DNA of 64,000 bases. Origin: Rosenbergiella collisarenosi (GTDB taxonomy: Bacteria > Pseudomonadota > Gammaproteobacteria > Enterobacterales > Enterobacteriaceae). The notes below the pieces were generated by a model. The model did not search any database. It was not told the DNA's origin and saw nothing but the letters and a program-made list of their open reading frames with translations. Shown piece by piece: positions 12,050 through 21,649 of the stretch; the stretch's first letter is position 1, and the number at the start of each line of letters is the position of its first letter. Location: NCBI RefSeq assembly GCF_018494085.1, contig NZ_JABBFP010000002.1, forward strand, positions 186,001-250,000. The letters are read 5' to 3'. The translations under genes and the position numbers were made by a program.

Positions 12050-13621
12050 TTAGTGGCCTCCTGCGCTGCCTTCACTCTTCACAGGGGCGAGGAGAAGACA
12101 GAAGGGGATCATGACAAGGGCGATTAAACATAGCCCGTTAAAGACGTCAATATAGGCGAGAATGCGCGCTTGGCTGATCATCTGCTTGTAGAGCTGTGCG
12201 GTCGCGAGCTGAGCGCTATCTCCTACAAGGCTGGTGAAATTTTCAATCGCTATACTGATCTGGTGAATCGACTGCGTAAAGGCTTCATTGAGCGACGTAG
12301 TATGGTCGGATAAATAGGCCGAACGTGCTTGCTGACGTTCGGTAATCGCCGCGGTAGATAACGAGATACCAATCGATCCTGCTACGTTACGAAACATGGT
12401 AAACAGCGCCGAAGCATCAGCGTTAAGCCTTTGTGGAATAGTAATGAACGCGATAGTGGTTAGGGGGACAAAGAGAAACCCTAAGCCAATCGACTGTAAG
12501 CTACGCATGATGACTAAGGACGTAAAATCGAGCGTCGGCGTCATTTGTAGACCGGAGTATAAAAACGATCCCATTAAGCAGATGAAGCCAAACATGATGA
12601 TAAAACGGGTTTGGACAATCGGCATCAACTTTAATACGAGCGGGATCGTTAAAATAATAAAGAATGCACCCGGCGTAAGAACGAGTCCTGCGAGGGTTGC
12701 CGTGTAGCCAAGATCTTGTTGTGCCAATTGTGGGATGACGACCGAGCTGCCATATAGAATAAAGGCCATCCCTGCCATTAATAGCCCGGCGACCCAAAAA
12801 TTACGGTCGCGCATCACTAAGATATCGACAACGGGGCGGCGCGCGTACATCAACCAATATACCGCACCGACTAGCCCCACCGCCGCGAGAACCGCAAAGG
12901 TGATGATAAACGATGAATTGAACCAATCTGCATCCTCACCCCGATCGAGGAAGACCTGTAAACACCCTAATCCAAGGGTGATGAGACTTATCCCGATATA
13001 GTCGATACGTAACTGCCCCTTCTTCGCTTTACGTTCCCAAGGGGGATCTTCGAGGAGCTGATAGATGGCTAAGGCGGTAAGGATACCGACCGGAATATTA
13101 ATAAAGAAAATCCAACGCCAGCTATAGTTATCGGTGATCCAGCCGCCCAGCGTAGGGCCGATAACCGGGGCGACAATGATCGCGATCGACGAGAGGCCGA
13201 AGGCCTTACCGCGATCTTGCTTACTAAAATAATCCAATAACACGGACTGCTGGACGGGTTGCAGCCCACCACCGAAAAAACCCTGTAAAATTCTAAATAA
13301 AATCAGCTGCCATAGCTCGGTGGCAATTCCACATAGAAAAGAGCAGAGCGTGAACATCACAACACAGATTAGAAAGTAGTTTTTACGGCCAAAGAGTCGG
13401 CTAAAGAAGGCAGAAATAGGCAGAACGATACCATTGGCCACCAAATAGGAGGTTAACACCCATGTCGCCTCATCATAACTGGACGAAAGTGAGCCGGCGA
13501 CGTGGGGGAGGGCGACGTTAACAATCGTTGAGTCCAGTACCTCCATGAAGACCGCGAGCGTGACGGTGAGGGCAACCAGCCAAGGATTACAACGAGGTTG
13601 CCAACGCTGTGCATCACTCAT
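12050..13621 (-). CDS. DHA2-family MFS drug exporter, EmrB-like
   Basis: This is a 14-helix proton-driven multidrug exporter of the inner membrane, 523 residues. Motif C-like and motif A-like sequences are visible (LDSTIVNVALPH near the first helix; SRLFGRKNYF between helices 2 and 3; RILQGFFGGGLQP). The start is set at ATG 13621, which overlaps the upstream HlyD stop by 8 nt; the TTG just before it is unlikely. With its neighbours it should form an EmrAB-TolC type tripartite pump; substrates are not predictable from sequence. Confidence 0.92.
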   Translation of the reverse strand: MSDAQRWQPRCNPWLVALTVTLAVFMEVLDSTIVNVALPHVAGSLSSSYDEATWVLTSYLVANGIVLPISAFFSRLFGRKNYFLICVVMFTLCSFLCGIATELWQLILFRILQGFFGGGLQPVQQSVLLDYFSKQDRGKAFGLSSIAIIVAPVIGPTLGGWITDNYSWRWIFFINIPVGILTALAIYQLLEDPPWERKAKKGQLRIDYIGISLITLGLGCLQVFLDRGEDADWFNSSFIITFAVLAAVGLVGAVYWLMYARRPVVDILVMRDRNFWVAGLLMAGMAFILYGSSVVIPQLAQQDLGYTATLAGLVLTPGAFFIILTIPLVLKLMPIVQTRFIIMFGFICLMGSFLYSGLQMTPTLDFTSLVIMRSLQSIGLGFLFVPLTTIAFITIPQRLNADASALFTMFRNVAGSIGISLSTAAITERQQARSAYLSDHTTSLNEAFTQSIHQISIAIENFTSLVGDSAQLATAQLYKQMISQARILAYIDVFNGLCLIALVMIPFCLLLAPVKSEGSAGGH

Positions 13622-14750
13622 CAATATGAACCTTAGGTTCTACCGACAGACCAAGCGGAAGAGGGTGTTGCGGGTCGAGGCCTTTATCGATAATAATTTT
13701 TACCGGGACGCGTTGCACGATTTTCACGAAGTTTCCGGTAGCATTCTCAGCGGGGAAGGCAGAGAAGTGAGAGCCTGATCCCATCTGAATGCTGTCGACA
13801 TGCCCCTCTAGCTTGAGATCCGGCCACGCATCGACGGTAACGCTGACCTTATTACCGGGATGCATATGTTCAAGTTGTGATTCTTTGAAGTTAGCGGTCA
13901 CCCAAATTTGCGGAGAAACTAACGAGAATAATGCCGTTCCTGCCTGTACTAGGCTGCCAACCTGTACGTTACGCTTCGTAACGTAACCCTCATACGGTGC
14001 ACGAACTTCAGTATAGGAAAGCGCTAGATTGGCTGTGGCGAGCTGAGCCTGAGCTTGCGCCACTTGTTGCTGGCGGGCAGCGATATTCGTTTCTTGTTGA
14101 TGTAATTGTAATGGCACCTGCGAGGCGATTTCGACCTGTGCTTGAGCTTGCTGATAATCTGCCTGAGCCGCACGCCATTGCGAGGTGGCGTTGTCAATAT
14201 TACTTTGTGTCGTCGCACGGGGATCGACGCCATGTTGACGACGGTAAACCGATTCAGCATTAGCAAGATTCGCTTGTGCTTTCGCTTGATCGGCTAAAGC
14301 TTGGTGTAATTGAGCCGGATACTGAACCTTGGCTAATGCGTATTGCGCTTCTGCTTGTTGAAGCTGCGCTTTTGCACTACCGAGTTGCGAGACAGCCTGA
14401 TCGCGCTGAGCGGTGGCATCGCGTGGGTCGATAACGACCAAGAGATCGTTGCGATGAACGAATTGGTTATCGCGAACATTAAGGGAGACTACATAGCCAC
14501 TCGTTTTTGGCGCAATGGTCGCCGCGTTACCATCGGTGAAGGCATCGTCTGTAGATTCAATACCGCGGTTGAGCAACCAGAAAATGAGGGCAACGATAAG
14601 GAGAATAATGACGATTATCGCCAAAATAACGAGAGGTTTTTTACCAGGACGTTGTCGTGGCGGGGTATCGTTATTATCGGTAGCCGTGGACTGAGAGGAG
14701 TCTTGCTCAGTGTCGTCCTGATCGCGATCATCTCGCTTATTGTCTGTCAT
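13614..14750 (-). CDS. HlyD/EmrA-family membrane fusion protein
   Basis: This is the periplasmic adaptor linking the MFS pump to the outer membrane factor, 378 residues. A polar acidic N-terminus (about 1-40) precedes a single transmembrane anchor (about 44-66). Next come the biotinyl-lipoyl half motif, a long Ala/Gln-rich helical hairpin (about 115-235) and the second lipoyl/beta-barrel part with SYTEVRAPYEGYVTKRNVQVG. The start at 14750 is preferred because GGAAG precedes it. It is the first gene of the three-gene efflux operon. Confidence 0.92.
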   Translation of the reverse strand: MTDNKRDDRDQDDTEQDSSQSTATDNNDTPPRQRPGKKPLVILAIIVIILLIVALIFWLLNRGIESTDDAFTDGNAATIAPKTSGYVVSLNVRDNQFVHRNDLLVVIDPRDATAQRDQAVSQLGSAKAQLQQAEAQYALAKVQYPAQLHQALADQAKAQANLANAESVYRRQHGVDPRATTQSNIDNATSQWRAAQADYQQAQAQVEIASQVPLQLHQQETNIAARQQQVAQAQAQLATANLALSYTEVRAPYEGYVTKRNVQVGSLVQAGTALFSLVSPQIWVTANFKESQLEHMHPGNKVSVTVDAWPDLKLEGHVDSIQMGSGSHFSAFPAENATGNFVKIVQRVPVKIIIDKGLDPQHPLPLGLSVEPKVHIDE

Positions 14751-14899
14751 GGCATCTTCCATCCTAAAAAATAACCTTAAGGTGACGTCTATTGCGTCTA
14801 CACACCATGAGTGTAGATAAAATATGCGAGCTTGGCGCTAAAAATTGCTAGAAAACCTTCGCCCAAAAACCTTATCAGGCGAAGGTGAAAGCCGCTGTT

Positions 14900-15877
14900 T
14901 TATTCGCTAGGGGTTTGCTCACCGGTCTTCTTGTAGCGTTGTGCGATCCACGAACAGGTCATTAATTGAATTTGATGGAAAATCATCAATGGCAGAACAA
15001 TAATGCCGACGATGCTTGCCGGGAAAAGGATGTTTGCCATCGGTACCCCATTGGCCAAGCTCTTTTTAGACCCGCAGAATAGAATAGTGATTTCATCGGG
15101 GCGGCTAAAGCCAAAAAGACGTGCGACCAGCAGGTTGATAAGCAGAGCGATGGCTAATAATAGAATACAGCCGACGACGATCCAGCCAAGCGTTGTGGCA
15201 TCGACTTTGTGCCAAATACCGTTGACGACCGCTTCGCTAAAGGCGGTATAGACCACTAACAAAATCGATGTTTGATCGGTTTTACCGATCAAACTACGGT
15301 GGCGTTCTACCCATCCACCAATCCAACGACGCGCGATATGGCCGAGCACAAAGGGTAACAGCAGTTGCAGCATGATTTTACCGATTTGTTCAAGGCCGTT
15401 ACCCGGCATCTGGCTGTGAACATTCATGACTAAATTAACAAGTAGCGGTGAGATAAACACGCCGAGTAGGCTTGAGGCGGAGGCACTGCAAATCGCTGCG
15501 GCAACATTGCCGCCGGCTAACGAGGTAAAGGCAATAGCGGATTGTACGGTAGCGGGAAGGATGCACAGATAGATAAATCCGGTATAAATGTCATTACTGA
15601 CGTTGACCGGATGCCACCACACTAGCAAGCAACCCAATATTGGAAATACGATAAAGGTACTGCACATAATCCATAAGTGCAGCCGCCAATGGCTACTCCC
15701 TGCAATGATTTTCTCACGGGATAATTTAGCACCATGCATAAAGAATAATAGCGCTATAGCCGCAGTGGTAAGGCCTTCAACGATGGGGACGAAACTCCCC
15801 CGAGCCGGGAAGAAAGTGGCGAGTAATACTGTAATAATTAATTTGACCATCATCGGGTCAAGCCGTAAAAAGCCCAT
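14900..15877 (-). CDS. yfeH: Bile acid:sodium symporter family protein YfeH
   Basis: This inner-membrane protein has 325 residues and about ten hydrophobic helices, of the SBF-like family (BASS superfamily). Recognisable strings are LPATVQSAIAFTSLAGGNVAAAICSAS and the pseudo-repeat near CGSKKSLANGVPMA. E. coli YfeH is the closest remembered homologue; its substrate is unknown. It is divergent from the LysR regulator gene, a common arrangement in which the regulator controls the neighbour. Confidence 0.88.
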   Translation of the reverse strand: MGFLRLDPMMVKLIITVLLATFFPARGSFVPIVEGLTTAAIALLFFMHGAKLSREKIIAGSSHWRLHLWIMCSTFIVFPILGCLLVWWHPVNVSNDIYTGFIYLCILPATVQSAIAFTSLAGGNVAAAICSASASSLLGVFISPLLVNLVMNVHSQMPGNGLEQIGKIMLQLLLPFVLGHIARRWIGGWVERHRSLIGKTDQTSILLVVYTAFSEAVVNGIWHKVDATTLGWIVVGCILLLAIALLINLLVARLFGFSRPDEITILFCGSKKSLANGVPMANILFPASIVGIIVLPLMIFHQIQLMTCSWIAQRYKKTGEQTPSE

Positions 15878-15970
15878 TGTTGTGTCCTTCCAGTAGATAA
15901 TGATGGGATTGTGCTTGAAATTAGGTTAGAAATATAATTGATTTATTATATGAATATATGAAGAGAATCG

Positions 15971-16888
15971 ATGAATTATAGTTTACGCCAGCTACGGATT
16001 TTCATCGCGGTTGCCCAGCAGCAGAGTTTTAGTCGGGCTGGTGAGTTGATTGGATTGAGTCAATCTGCGGTCAGCCATGCGGTAAAAGAGCTTGAGCAAA
16101 CCCTCTCGTTGCGACTGATTGATCGTACTACGCGTGAGGTGGTATTGACATTAGCGGGTAAGCAGCTCGCCGCGCGGATGGCGCTGCTAATAGAGGATAT
16201 GGATAGCCTGATCAACGATCTGCATCATTATGGTGGTCAGCACACGGGAACGGTGAGGGTGGCGGCAAGCCAAACGATATCTGCGCAACTGATGCCCAAT
16301 TGCCTGGCCGTCTGCCAGAGAGATTATCCTGAGATCCGTCTGCATCTGCACGATAGCGTTCAACAATCGGTGGTGCAAGCGGTGAGACAAGAAGAGGTGG
16401 ATTTCGGGATTGTGATTGAGTTACCGAACAGTAGCGATTTTGATACTCAGACTATTTTGCACGATCCCTTTCTTCTACTATGCCGAGACGATGATCCGCT
16501 TGCGTATCAACAGACGGTCAGTTGGTCTGAGATTGCTCGACGTCAATGCGTGTTGCAAGACTATGCCTCGGGCAGTCGCGTGTTGATTGATGCCATTTTT
16601 CGACAATATGGCGAAATGCCTGAGGTAGTGCAGCAAGTTGGGCATCCCAGTACGCTCTTCACCATGGTTGATGCCGGTATCGGTATTAGCATCTTGCCTG
16701 CGCTGGCATTACCTCTACCGAGAGAAAGTCAGCTTGTGGTCAGAAAAGTTATCCCAGAAAAGGGACGCTTACTGACGCTTATTCGGCGCAGGAATCGTTC
16801 GTTGACTCCCGCGGCGCAGAGAGTGTGGCAGCTTATCGCGCAACAGGCCGAGCAGTTGGCGCATGGACGAAATATCCCAGCGGTATAG
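15971..16888 (+). CDS. yfeR: LysR-family transcriptional regulator YfeR
   Basis: This LysR-type regulator has 305 residues. An N-terminal winged helix-turn-helix (about 1-60; RAGELIGLSQSAVSHAVKEL) precedes a periplasmic-binding-like co-inducer domain (about 90-295). In enterics YfeR is encoded next to yfeH and is described as regulating it. The short AT-rich intergenic region (15878-15970) must hold both promoters. Confidence 0.87.
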   Translation: MNYSLRQLRIFIAVAQQQSFSRAGELIGLSQSAVSHAVKELEQTLSLRLIDRTTREVVLTLAGKQLAARMALLIEDMDSLINDLHHYGGQHTGTVRVAASQTISAQLMPNCLAVCQRDYPEIRLHLHDSVQQSVVQAVRQEEVDFGIVIELPNSSDFDTQTILHDPFLLLCRDDDPLAYQQTVSWSEIARRQCVLQDYASGSRVLIDAIFRQYGEMPEVVQQVGHPSTLFTMVDAGIGISILPALALPLPRESQLVVRKVIPEKGRLLTLIRRRNRSLTPAAQRVWQLIAQQAEQLAHGRNIPAV

Positions 16889-16892
16889 AAAC

Positions 16893-16921
16893 GAAAAAAG
16901 CACCCAGAAGGGTGCTTTTTT
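16893..16921. terminator. Bidirectional intrinsic terminator
   Basis: AAAAAAGCACCC-AGAA-GGGTGCTTTTTT lies between yfeR and the leftward tRNA genes and can serve both. Confidence 0.87.
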
Positions 16922-16929
16922 ACTAAATT

Positions 16930-17005
16930 TGGTGGGTCGTGCAGGATTCGAACCTGCGACCAATTGATTAAAAGTCAACTGCTCTACCAACTGAGCTAAC
17001 GACCC
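16930..17005 (-). tRNA. tRNA-Lys (TTT)
   Basis: This is a 76-nt cloverleaf on the minus strand beginning GGGTCGTTAGCTCAG, with anticodon TTT in the loop CTTTTAA, T-arm GGTTCGAATCC and an encoded CCA. It is the second gene of a tRNA-Val/tRNA-Lys transcript; E. coli has an equivalent valU-valX-valY-lysV cluster, here with one valine gene only. Confidence 0.98.
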
Positions 17006-17009
17006 GAAG

Positions 17010-17085
17010 TGGTGGGTGATGACGGATTCGAACCGCCGACCCCCTCCTTGTAAGGGAGATGCTCTACCAACTGAGCTAATCACCC
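17010..17085 (-). tRNA. tRNA-Val (TAC)
   Basis: This is a 76-nt cloverleaf on the minus strand, beginning GGGTGATTAGCTCAG, with anticodon TAC and encoded CCA. It lies four bases upstream of tRNA-Lys in one transcript. Confidence 0.98.
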
Positions 17086-17102
17086 CCGCTGTGTGGAGTC
17101 GC

Positions 17103-17130
17103 ATTATAGGGATAGTTGATTTTGAGTCAA
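17103..17130 (-). promoter_or_regulatory. Promoter of the tRNA-Val/tRNA-Lys operon
   Basis: On the minus strand, -35 TTGACT (17125-17130) and -10 TATAAT (17103-17108) are separated by 16 bp. A GC-containing discriminator (GCGACTCC) follows, as expected for a stringently controlled stable-RNA promoter. Confidence 0.85.
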
Positions 17131-17352
17131 CGCTTTTTTATCAGTTAATTTTGCGTTAGGCTTAAATTTCACCACTCTGTCGGCCATTTAAACGATTTGT
17201 TGAAAATAGCGACGGTATCCCTACGCATGGACTCGATTAGTCATGTCTTATTATTGAGGAAAAAACGCTAACTGTTACACTGTGCGAAGAATACTACGAC
17301 TCCACACGGTTTTATCGGGTCTTCAACCCCTGTACGTTAAGGCAACTCTTAA

Positions 17353-18768
17353 ATGACTATCAAAACACGTTTTGCACCAAGTCCTACTGGCTACCTTCAT
17401 GTTGGTGGCGCGCGTACCGCGTTATATTCATGGCTTTATGCTCGTCACCACCAGGGTGAATTTGTTCTGCGTATCGAAGATACCGATCTGGAACGCTCAA
17501 CTCCAGAGGCGATCGAAGCGATAATGGACGGTATGAATTGGCTGAGCCTCAACTGGGATGAAGGCCCTTACTACCAAACCAAACGTTTCGATCGCTACAA
17601 TCAGGTTATCGACCAGATGCTGGAAGCCGATACGGCTTATCGCTGCTATTGTTCACGCGAGCGATTAGAAACCTTACGCGAACAGCAAATGGAAGCAGGC
17701 GAAAAGCCTCGCTACGATGGATGCTGCCGCGATACCGATCATGGTCATACGGCAGACGAACCTCATGTGGTACGTTTTCGTAACCCACAAACGGGATCGG
17801 TCATTTTCGATGACCAAATCCGCGGTCCGATTGAATTCAGTAACCAAGAATTGGATGACCTGATCATTCGTCGTACAGAGGGTTCACCGACCTATAATTT
17901 CTGCGTCGTGGTTGATGACTGGGATATGGGGATCACACACGTGATTCGTGGCGAAGATCATATTAATAATACCCCTCGTCAAATCAATATCTTAAAAGCC
18001 ATTGGTGCAGAAGTTCCGACCTATGCGCACGTCTCGATGATCCTAGGGGACGACGGTAAAAAACTGTCCAAGCGTCATGGTGCAGTCGGCGTTATGCAGT
18101 ATCGTGATGATGGATTCTTACCCGAAGCGTTGTTGAATTATCTGGTAAGAATGGGCTGGGCGCATGGCGATCAGGAAATTTTCTCTGTCCAAGAGATGGT
18201 TAACTTGTTCCAACTGGAAGCCGTGAGCAAATCTGCCAGTGCTTTCAATACCGAAAAATTGTTGTGGTTGAACCATCACTACATTACTACGCTGGCGCCT
18301 GAATATGTCGCGACGCAGCTACAGTGGCATATCGATCAACAGCAGATTGATACTCGGACGGGACCAGAGCTCGCGAAATTAGTTACGCTATTGGGTGATC
18401 GTTGTAAAACTCTAAAAGAAATGGCGGAGACCTGCCGTTATTTCTATGAAGACTTTAGCGAGTTTGACGCAGATGCAGCGAAGAAACACCTACGTCCTGT
18501 CGCTCGTCAACCACTGGAGCTGATCGCGCAGAAACTGGCGGCAATAACGACGTGGAGCACTGAAGCGGTTCACGAAGCTATCGAGCAGACCGCAAGTGAG
18601 CTCAACGTTGGTATGGGTAAGGTAGGTATGCCATTGCGCGTAGCCGTGACGGGAGCAGGGCAGTCTCCCGCGTTGGATGTAACCGTAGAGGCGATCGGTC
18701 AACCACGCAGTATAGCGAGAATCAAACAAGCACTCGCCTTTATCCAAGAGCGTGAAAACCAAGCTTAA
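17353..18768 (+). CDS. gltX: Glutamyl-tRNA synthetase
   Basis: This class I synthetase charges tRNA-Glu. The 471 residues match E. coli. The HIGH-like motif is in [14 protein letters not shown] (about 9-22) and the KMSKS-like motif is KLSKRHG (about 237-243). A cysteine/histidine cluster CYCSRERLE to CCRDTDHGH (about 98-130) corresponds to the known zinc-binding insert. The tRNA cluster upstream is divergent, as in E. coli. Confidence 0.98.
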   Translation: MTIKTRFAPSPTGYLHVGGARTALYSWLYARHHQGEFVLRIEDTDLERSTPEAIEAIMDGMNWLSLNWDEGPYYQTKRFDRYNQVIDQMLEADTAYRCYCSRERLETLREQQMEAGEKPRYDGCCRDTDHGHTADEPHVVRFRNPQTGSVIFDDQIRGPIEFSNQELDDLIIRRTEGSPTYNFCVVVDDWDMGITHVIRGEDHINNTPRQINILKAIGAEVPTYAHVSMILGDDGKKLSKRHGAVGVMQYRDDGFLPEALLNYLVRMGWAHGDQEIFSVQEMVNLFQLEAVSKSASAFNTEKLLWLNHHYITTLAPEYVATQLQWHIDQQQIDTRTGPELAKLVTLLGDRCKTLKEMAETCRYFYEDFSEFDADAAKKHLRPVARQPLELIAQKLAAITTWSTEAVHEAIEQTASELNVGMGKVGMPLRVAVTGAGQSPALDVTVEAIGQPRSIARIKQALAFIQERENQA

Positions 18769-18776
18769 TGTAATTC

Positions 18777-18807
18777 TACCGGCAGTTATTACTGCCGGTA
18801 TCTTTTA
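18777..18807. terminator. Intrinsic terminator between gltX and yfeC
   Basis: TACCGGCAGT-TATT-ACTGCCGGTA is a perfect 10-bp stem with TCTTTT on its right side. It separates the convergent genes gltX and yfeC and overlaps the yfeC stop codon. Confidence 0.85.
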
Positions 18808-19155
18808 AGTCGCGATCCCTAACCGATTTAGAATCCCGCTAATTCCCTCGCGTAATAATAAAGAAGTGAGTTGTTCCCTTTCTTCTGGACTCATCTGTTG
18901 GATAGAGCTGAGTAAGATCTGCGTTAATTGATCTTTACGGGTAGTATAATGACTGCGGGGCTCTGCAGCGTGGCGCACTGATTTCAAAAATTCAGTAACA
19001 TGTGTATCGATATGCACGAGTCTTGCTTTGCCACCTTGTACTCCAGGCTTCGCAACCGTCGTCCATCCTTCACGTTTAATCCATTTATTAATCGTTTGAC
19101 GCGAGTAACCCGTTTCCTGTGCTAGCTCTTCAGGCGTCATCCATTCCTTATTCAC
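18805..19155 (-). CDS. yfeC: YfeC-like DNA-binding protein (DUF1323)
   Basis: This is a small putative DNA-binding protein of 116 residues. The N-terminal MerR/excisionase-type helix-turn-helix reads MTPEELAQETGYSRQTINKW, followed by KPGVQGGKARLVHID and a C-terminal helical part ending LLLREGISGILNRLGI, as in E. coli YfeC next to gltX. The ORF can open with GTG at 19155 (AAGGA upstream) or ATG at 19140. Function is unknown. Confidence 0.88.
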   Translation of the reverse strand: MNKEWMTPEELAQETGYSRQTINKWIKREGWTTVAKPGVQGGKARLVHIDTHVTEFLKSVRHAAEPRSHYTTRKDQLTQILLSSIQQMSPEEREQLTSLLLREGISGILNRLGIAT

Positions 19156-19378
19156 AATCAGTTCCTTCTAGTTGATTGTTTAACGTTAACTCGTAATTAT
19201 GAAAATAACGTGAAGTGGAATAAAATAAAAGCGCTAATCATAGAGATTATGCGTTGACTCATACTTTCGTTTATTCCCCTGACTAGTGACTTTGGCGAGA
19301 AATGACGGTCTCTGGCGATGGTTTTATCAGCAGTTTGCTGTTATTTTCAGCGCTTGCCGCGTCGAGTTTAAAATGCCA

Positions 19379-19407
19379 TTGACAGTTATCAACGAGTTAC
19401 CTATTAT
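19379..19407 (+). promoter_or_regulatory. Promoter of the tRNA-Ala pair
   Basis: -35 TTGACA (19379-19384) and -10 TATTAT (19402-19407) are separated by 17 bp, 33 bp before the first tRNA-Ala. The near-consensus match suggests strong expression. Confidence 0.75.
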
Positions 19408-19440
19408 TCGGGCGTCAGTGACACTGACACCTTCATTGAA

Positions 19441-19516
<76 letters not shown>

Positions 19517-19564
19517 AACTCTCTATCTTTGATGAGTTGGTATTACGATGAAGTTCCTAGGTAT

Positions 19565-19640
<76 letters not shown>

Positions 19641-19792
19641 CTCTTTTTTCCTTTCCTTGTTTTGACTCATTAAAAAAATTTATTCGCTTAGTAAAGTGAA
19701 ATTCTCGGCAGATTAAGTAATACTTAGGCGGTAAGCCATTGAAGGCTTTACGATACCTATCTGAATTTTTATCTGTTAATTGAGATTACGCT

Positions 19793-20947
19793 ATGAAGCT
19801 CAAGGGAATTAATGAAGGTTTCTTCATATTATTACTGCTACTCACCACTGTCGCATTTTGCTTTGTTCTAAAAGCCTACTATTCATCTATTTTTTGGGCG
19901 GTAATTTTAGCCGTACTGTTTTATCCGTTAAAAACCCGGCTACGCGCATGGCTTGGAGATAGAAATACACTTGCCTCGTTCCTCACGCTAGGCATTATCT
20001 GTCTAATCGTTTTCATTCCTCTGGCCTTGGTCACAACCTCTTTGGCTTATGAAGGTAACCAACTTTATCAGAGCGTATCGCAAAACCGCGGTAACTTAGC
20101 CGGAGATATTACTCAGGTTATCCATCATCTTCCTACCTTCGCTCAGAACTTCCTCGAGCGTTATGGGTTAACCGACGTCAATACGTTACAACAGAAAGTG
20201 TCAGCTATTGCGATGCAGGGGAGCCATACACTCGCCAACAGCGCACTGCTAATTGGTCAAGGGACGTTTAGCCTTACGGTTGGCTTCGGGATTATGCTCT
20301 ACCTATTGTTCTTCACGTTAAAGGATGGCTCTTCTCTGGTCGGTTTATTGCTAGACGCGGTTCCTCTAACCCAGCATGCTAAACATCACCTTCTACTGAA
20401 GTTTGCGGCAGTCTCGAAAGCGACAGTGAAGGGGACTGTCGTCGTCGCCATCGTGCAAGGTGCGCTGGGCGGCATTGCCTTTTGGTTCTTAGGGGTGGAA
20501 GGAAGCGTCTTATGGGGAGCGTTAATGGCGTTCTTATCACTGATACCCGCTGTCGGTTCCGCTATCATCTGGGCGCCAGTAGCCATCTACTTCTTAGTAT
20601 TAGGTCCGGTTTGGAAAGGGTTGTTCTTGATCGCCTTCTTCGTCGTGGTGGTCGGTCTGGTTGATAACTTCTTGCGTCCTCTCTTAGTCGGTAAAGAAAC
20701 AAGAATGCCCGATTATCTGGTATTGATTTCAACCTTAGGGGGGATGGAGCTATTCGGGATCAATGGCTTTGTCATTGGGCCGCTGATTGCTGCGCTATTT
20801 ATCGCCTGTTGGAATTTACTCTCTGGCCGTGAAAATCAAGATAACATGGAAGAGATCGATCCTAATTTTATTGCCGAAGGTAGGGATGAGACAGAAGCTC
20901 TGCAGGCAAAATACGCTGAACAGGCTGAGAATACCAAATCGTCGTAA
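19793..20947 (+). CDS. AI-2E family transporter (UPF0118)
   Basis: This 384-residue inner-membrane protein belongs to the AI-2E exporter/PerM family, with about seven or eight hydrophobic helices. Typical family strings near the C-terminal half are GALMAFLSLIPAVGSAIIWAPVA and DNFLRPLLVGKETRMPDYLVL, ending with an acidic cytosolic tail (about 345-384). Homologues in E. coli include YdiK, TqsA and PerM; which one this corresponds to cannot be settled here. A terminator follows directly. Confidence 0.9.
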   Translation: MKLKGINEGFFILLLLLTTVAFCFVLKAYYSSIFWAVILAVLFYPLKTRLRAWLGDRNTLASFLTLGIICLIVFIPLALVTTSLAYEGNQLYQSVSQNRGNLAGDITQVIHHLPTFAQNFLERYGLTDVNTLQQKVSAIAMQGSHTLANSALLIGQGTFSLTVGFGIMLYLLFFTLKDGSSLVGLLLDAVPLTQHAKHHLLLKFAAVSKATVKGTVVVAIVQGALGGIAFWFLGVEGSVLWGALMAFLSLIPAVGSAIIWAPVAIYFLVLGPVWKGLFLIAFFVVVVGLVDNFLRPLLVGKETRMPDYLVLISTLGGMELFGINGFVIGPLIAALFIACWNLLSGRENQDNMEEIDPNFIAEGRDETEALQAKYAEQAENTKSS

Positions 20948-20977
20948 CTGACGCTTAGCCCATTTGCCTATTACGTA

Positions 20978-21005
20978 AAGCCCCTCATATTGAGGGGCTT
21001 TTTTA
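20978..21005 (+). terminator. Intrinsic terminator after the AI-2E family gene
   Basis: AAGCCCCTCA-TAT-TGAGGGGCTT is followed by TTTTT. Confidence 0.88.
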
Positions 21006-21093
21006 TGGACAGCACTTCTCAGTTATCCACCCCAGTGTTGCGAAGATAACTATACTAGGCTCTGAGTAATCACTTATTAGTAGGGTAAGAAAA

Positions 21094-21591
21094 ATGAACG
21101 ATATGATTATCTTTAGTCTGGTGGTTGGGATTGGCTCGACGATAGTCCTCGACCTGTGGGCATTGTTACTTTTCAAGTTTAAGGGAGTCTCACCAACGGA
21201 TTGGGGGCAGGTGGGGCGCTGGTTGTTAGGGCTGCGAAGCGGGGAGTGGGTCGCACGTCAAGATAGTCGGGCACCTATCTCCACAATCGAACTGTTTAGC
21301 GGGTGGATGTTTCATTACCTAGTCGGTATCGCCTACGCAGTCATAATCGTTCTTATCTGGGGGCAGGGTTTTATAGAGGTGCCCACACTGATGCCTATCG
21401 TAAGTGTTGGTTTGATCTTAAGTACTATTGCTGGACTGACTCTATTTATGCCAGCAATGGGAGCCGGTTTTTGCGGGCGAAAGCTCCCACATCCAGGTAA
21501 TACCTTTGGCATGATGGTACTTGCCCATGGCGTTTTTACGCTGGGACAATACTTATTTGCGCTGCTGTATGCGAGTGTAGGGATAGCGTAG
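21094..21591 (+). CDS. DUF2938 family membrane protein
   Basis: This 165-residue protein has four predicted membrane helices (about 3-25, 72-94, 98-122, 138-160). The family DUF2938 is recognised from DLWALLLFKFKGV and the C-terminal FGRK-like segment GFCGRKLPHPGN. Function is unknown. It stands alone between terminator-like hairpins and is convergent to nupC. Confidence 0.8.
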   Translation: MNDMIIFSLVVGIGSTIVLDLWALLLFKFKGVSPTDWGQVGRWLLGLRSGEWVARQDSRAPISTIELFSGWMFHYLVGIAYAVIIVLIWGQGFIEVPTLMPIVSVGLILSTIAGLTLFMPAMGAGFCGRKLPHPGNTFGMMVLAHGVFTLGQYLFALLYASVGIA

Positions 21592-21608
21592 AAAGGTGTT
21601 TCAAGCGC

Positions 21609-21643
21609 CCCCACACCGGTGTATGAAAAATACCGATGTGGGG
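21609..21643. terminator. Hairpin between convergent genes
   Basis: CCCCACACCGGT pairs with ACCGATGTGGGG at 11 of 12 positions around an 11-nt loop. There is no long T-run, so it is either a weak terminator or an mRNA 3' end stabiliser for the DUF2938 gene and nupC. Confidence 0.55.
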
Positions 21644-21649
21644 AAACTA

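Noticed and set aside
16769-17104. A 111-codon minus-strand frame spanning two tRNA genes
   Set aside because: It runs through tRNA-Lys and tRNA-Val and into the end of yfeR; a frame crossing tRNA genes is a common false call.
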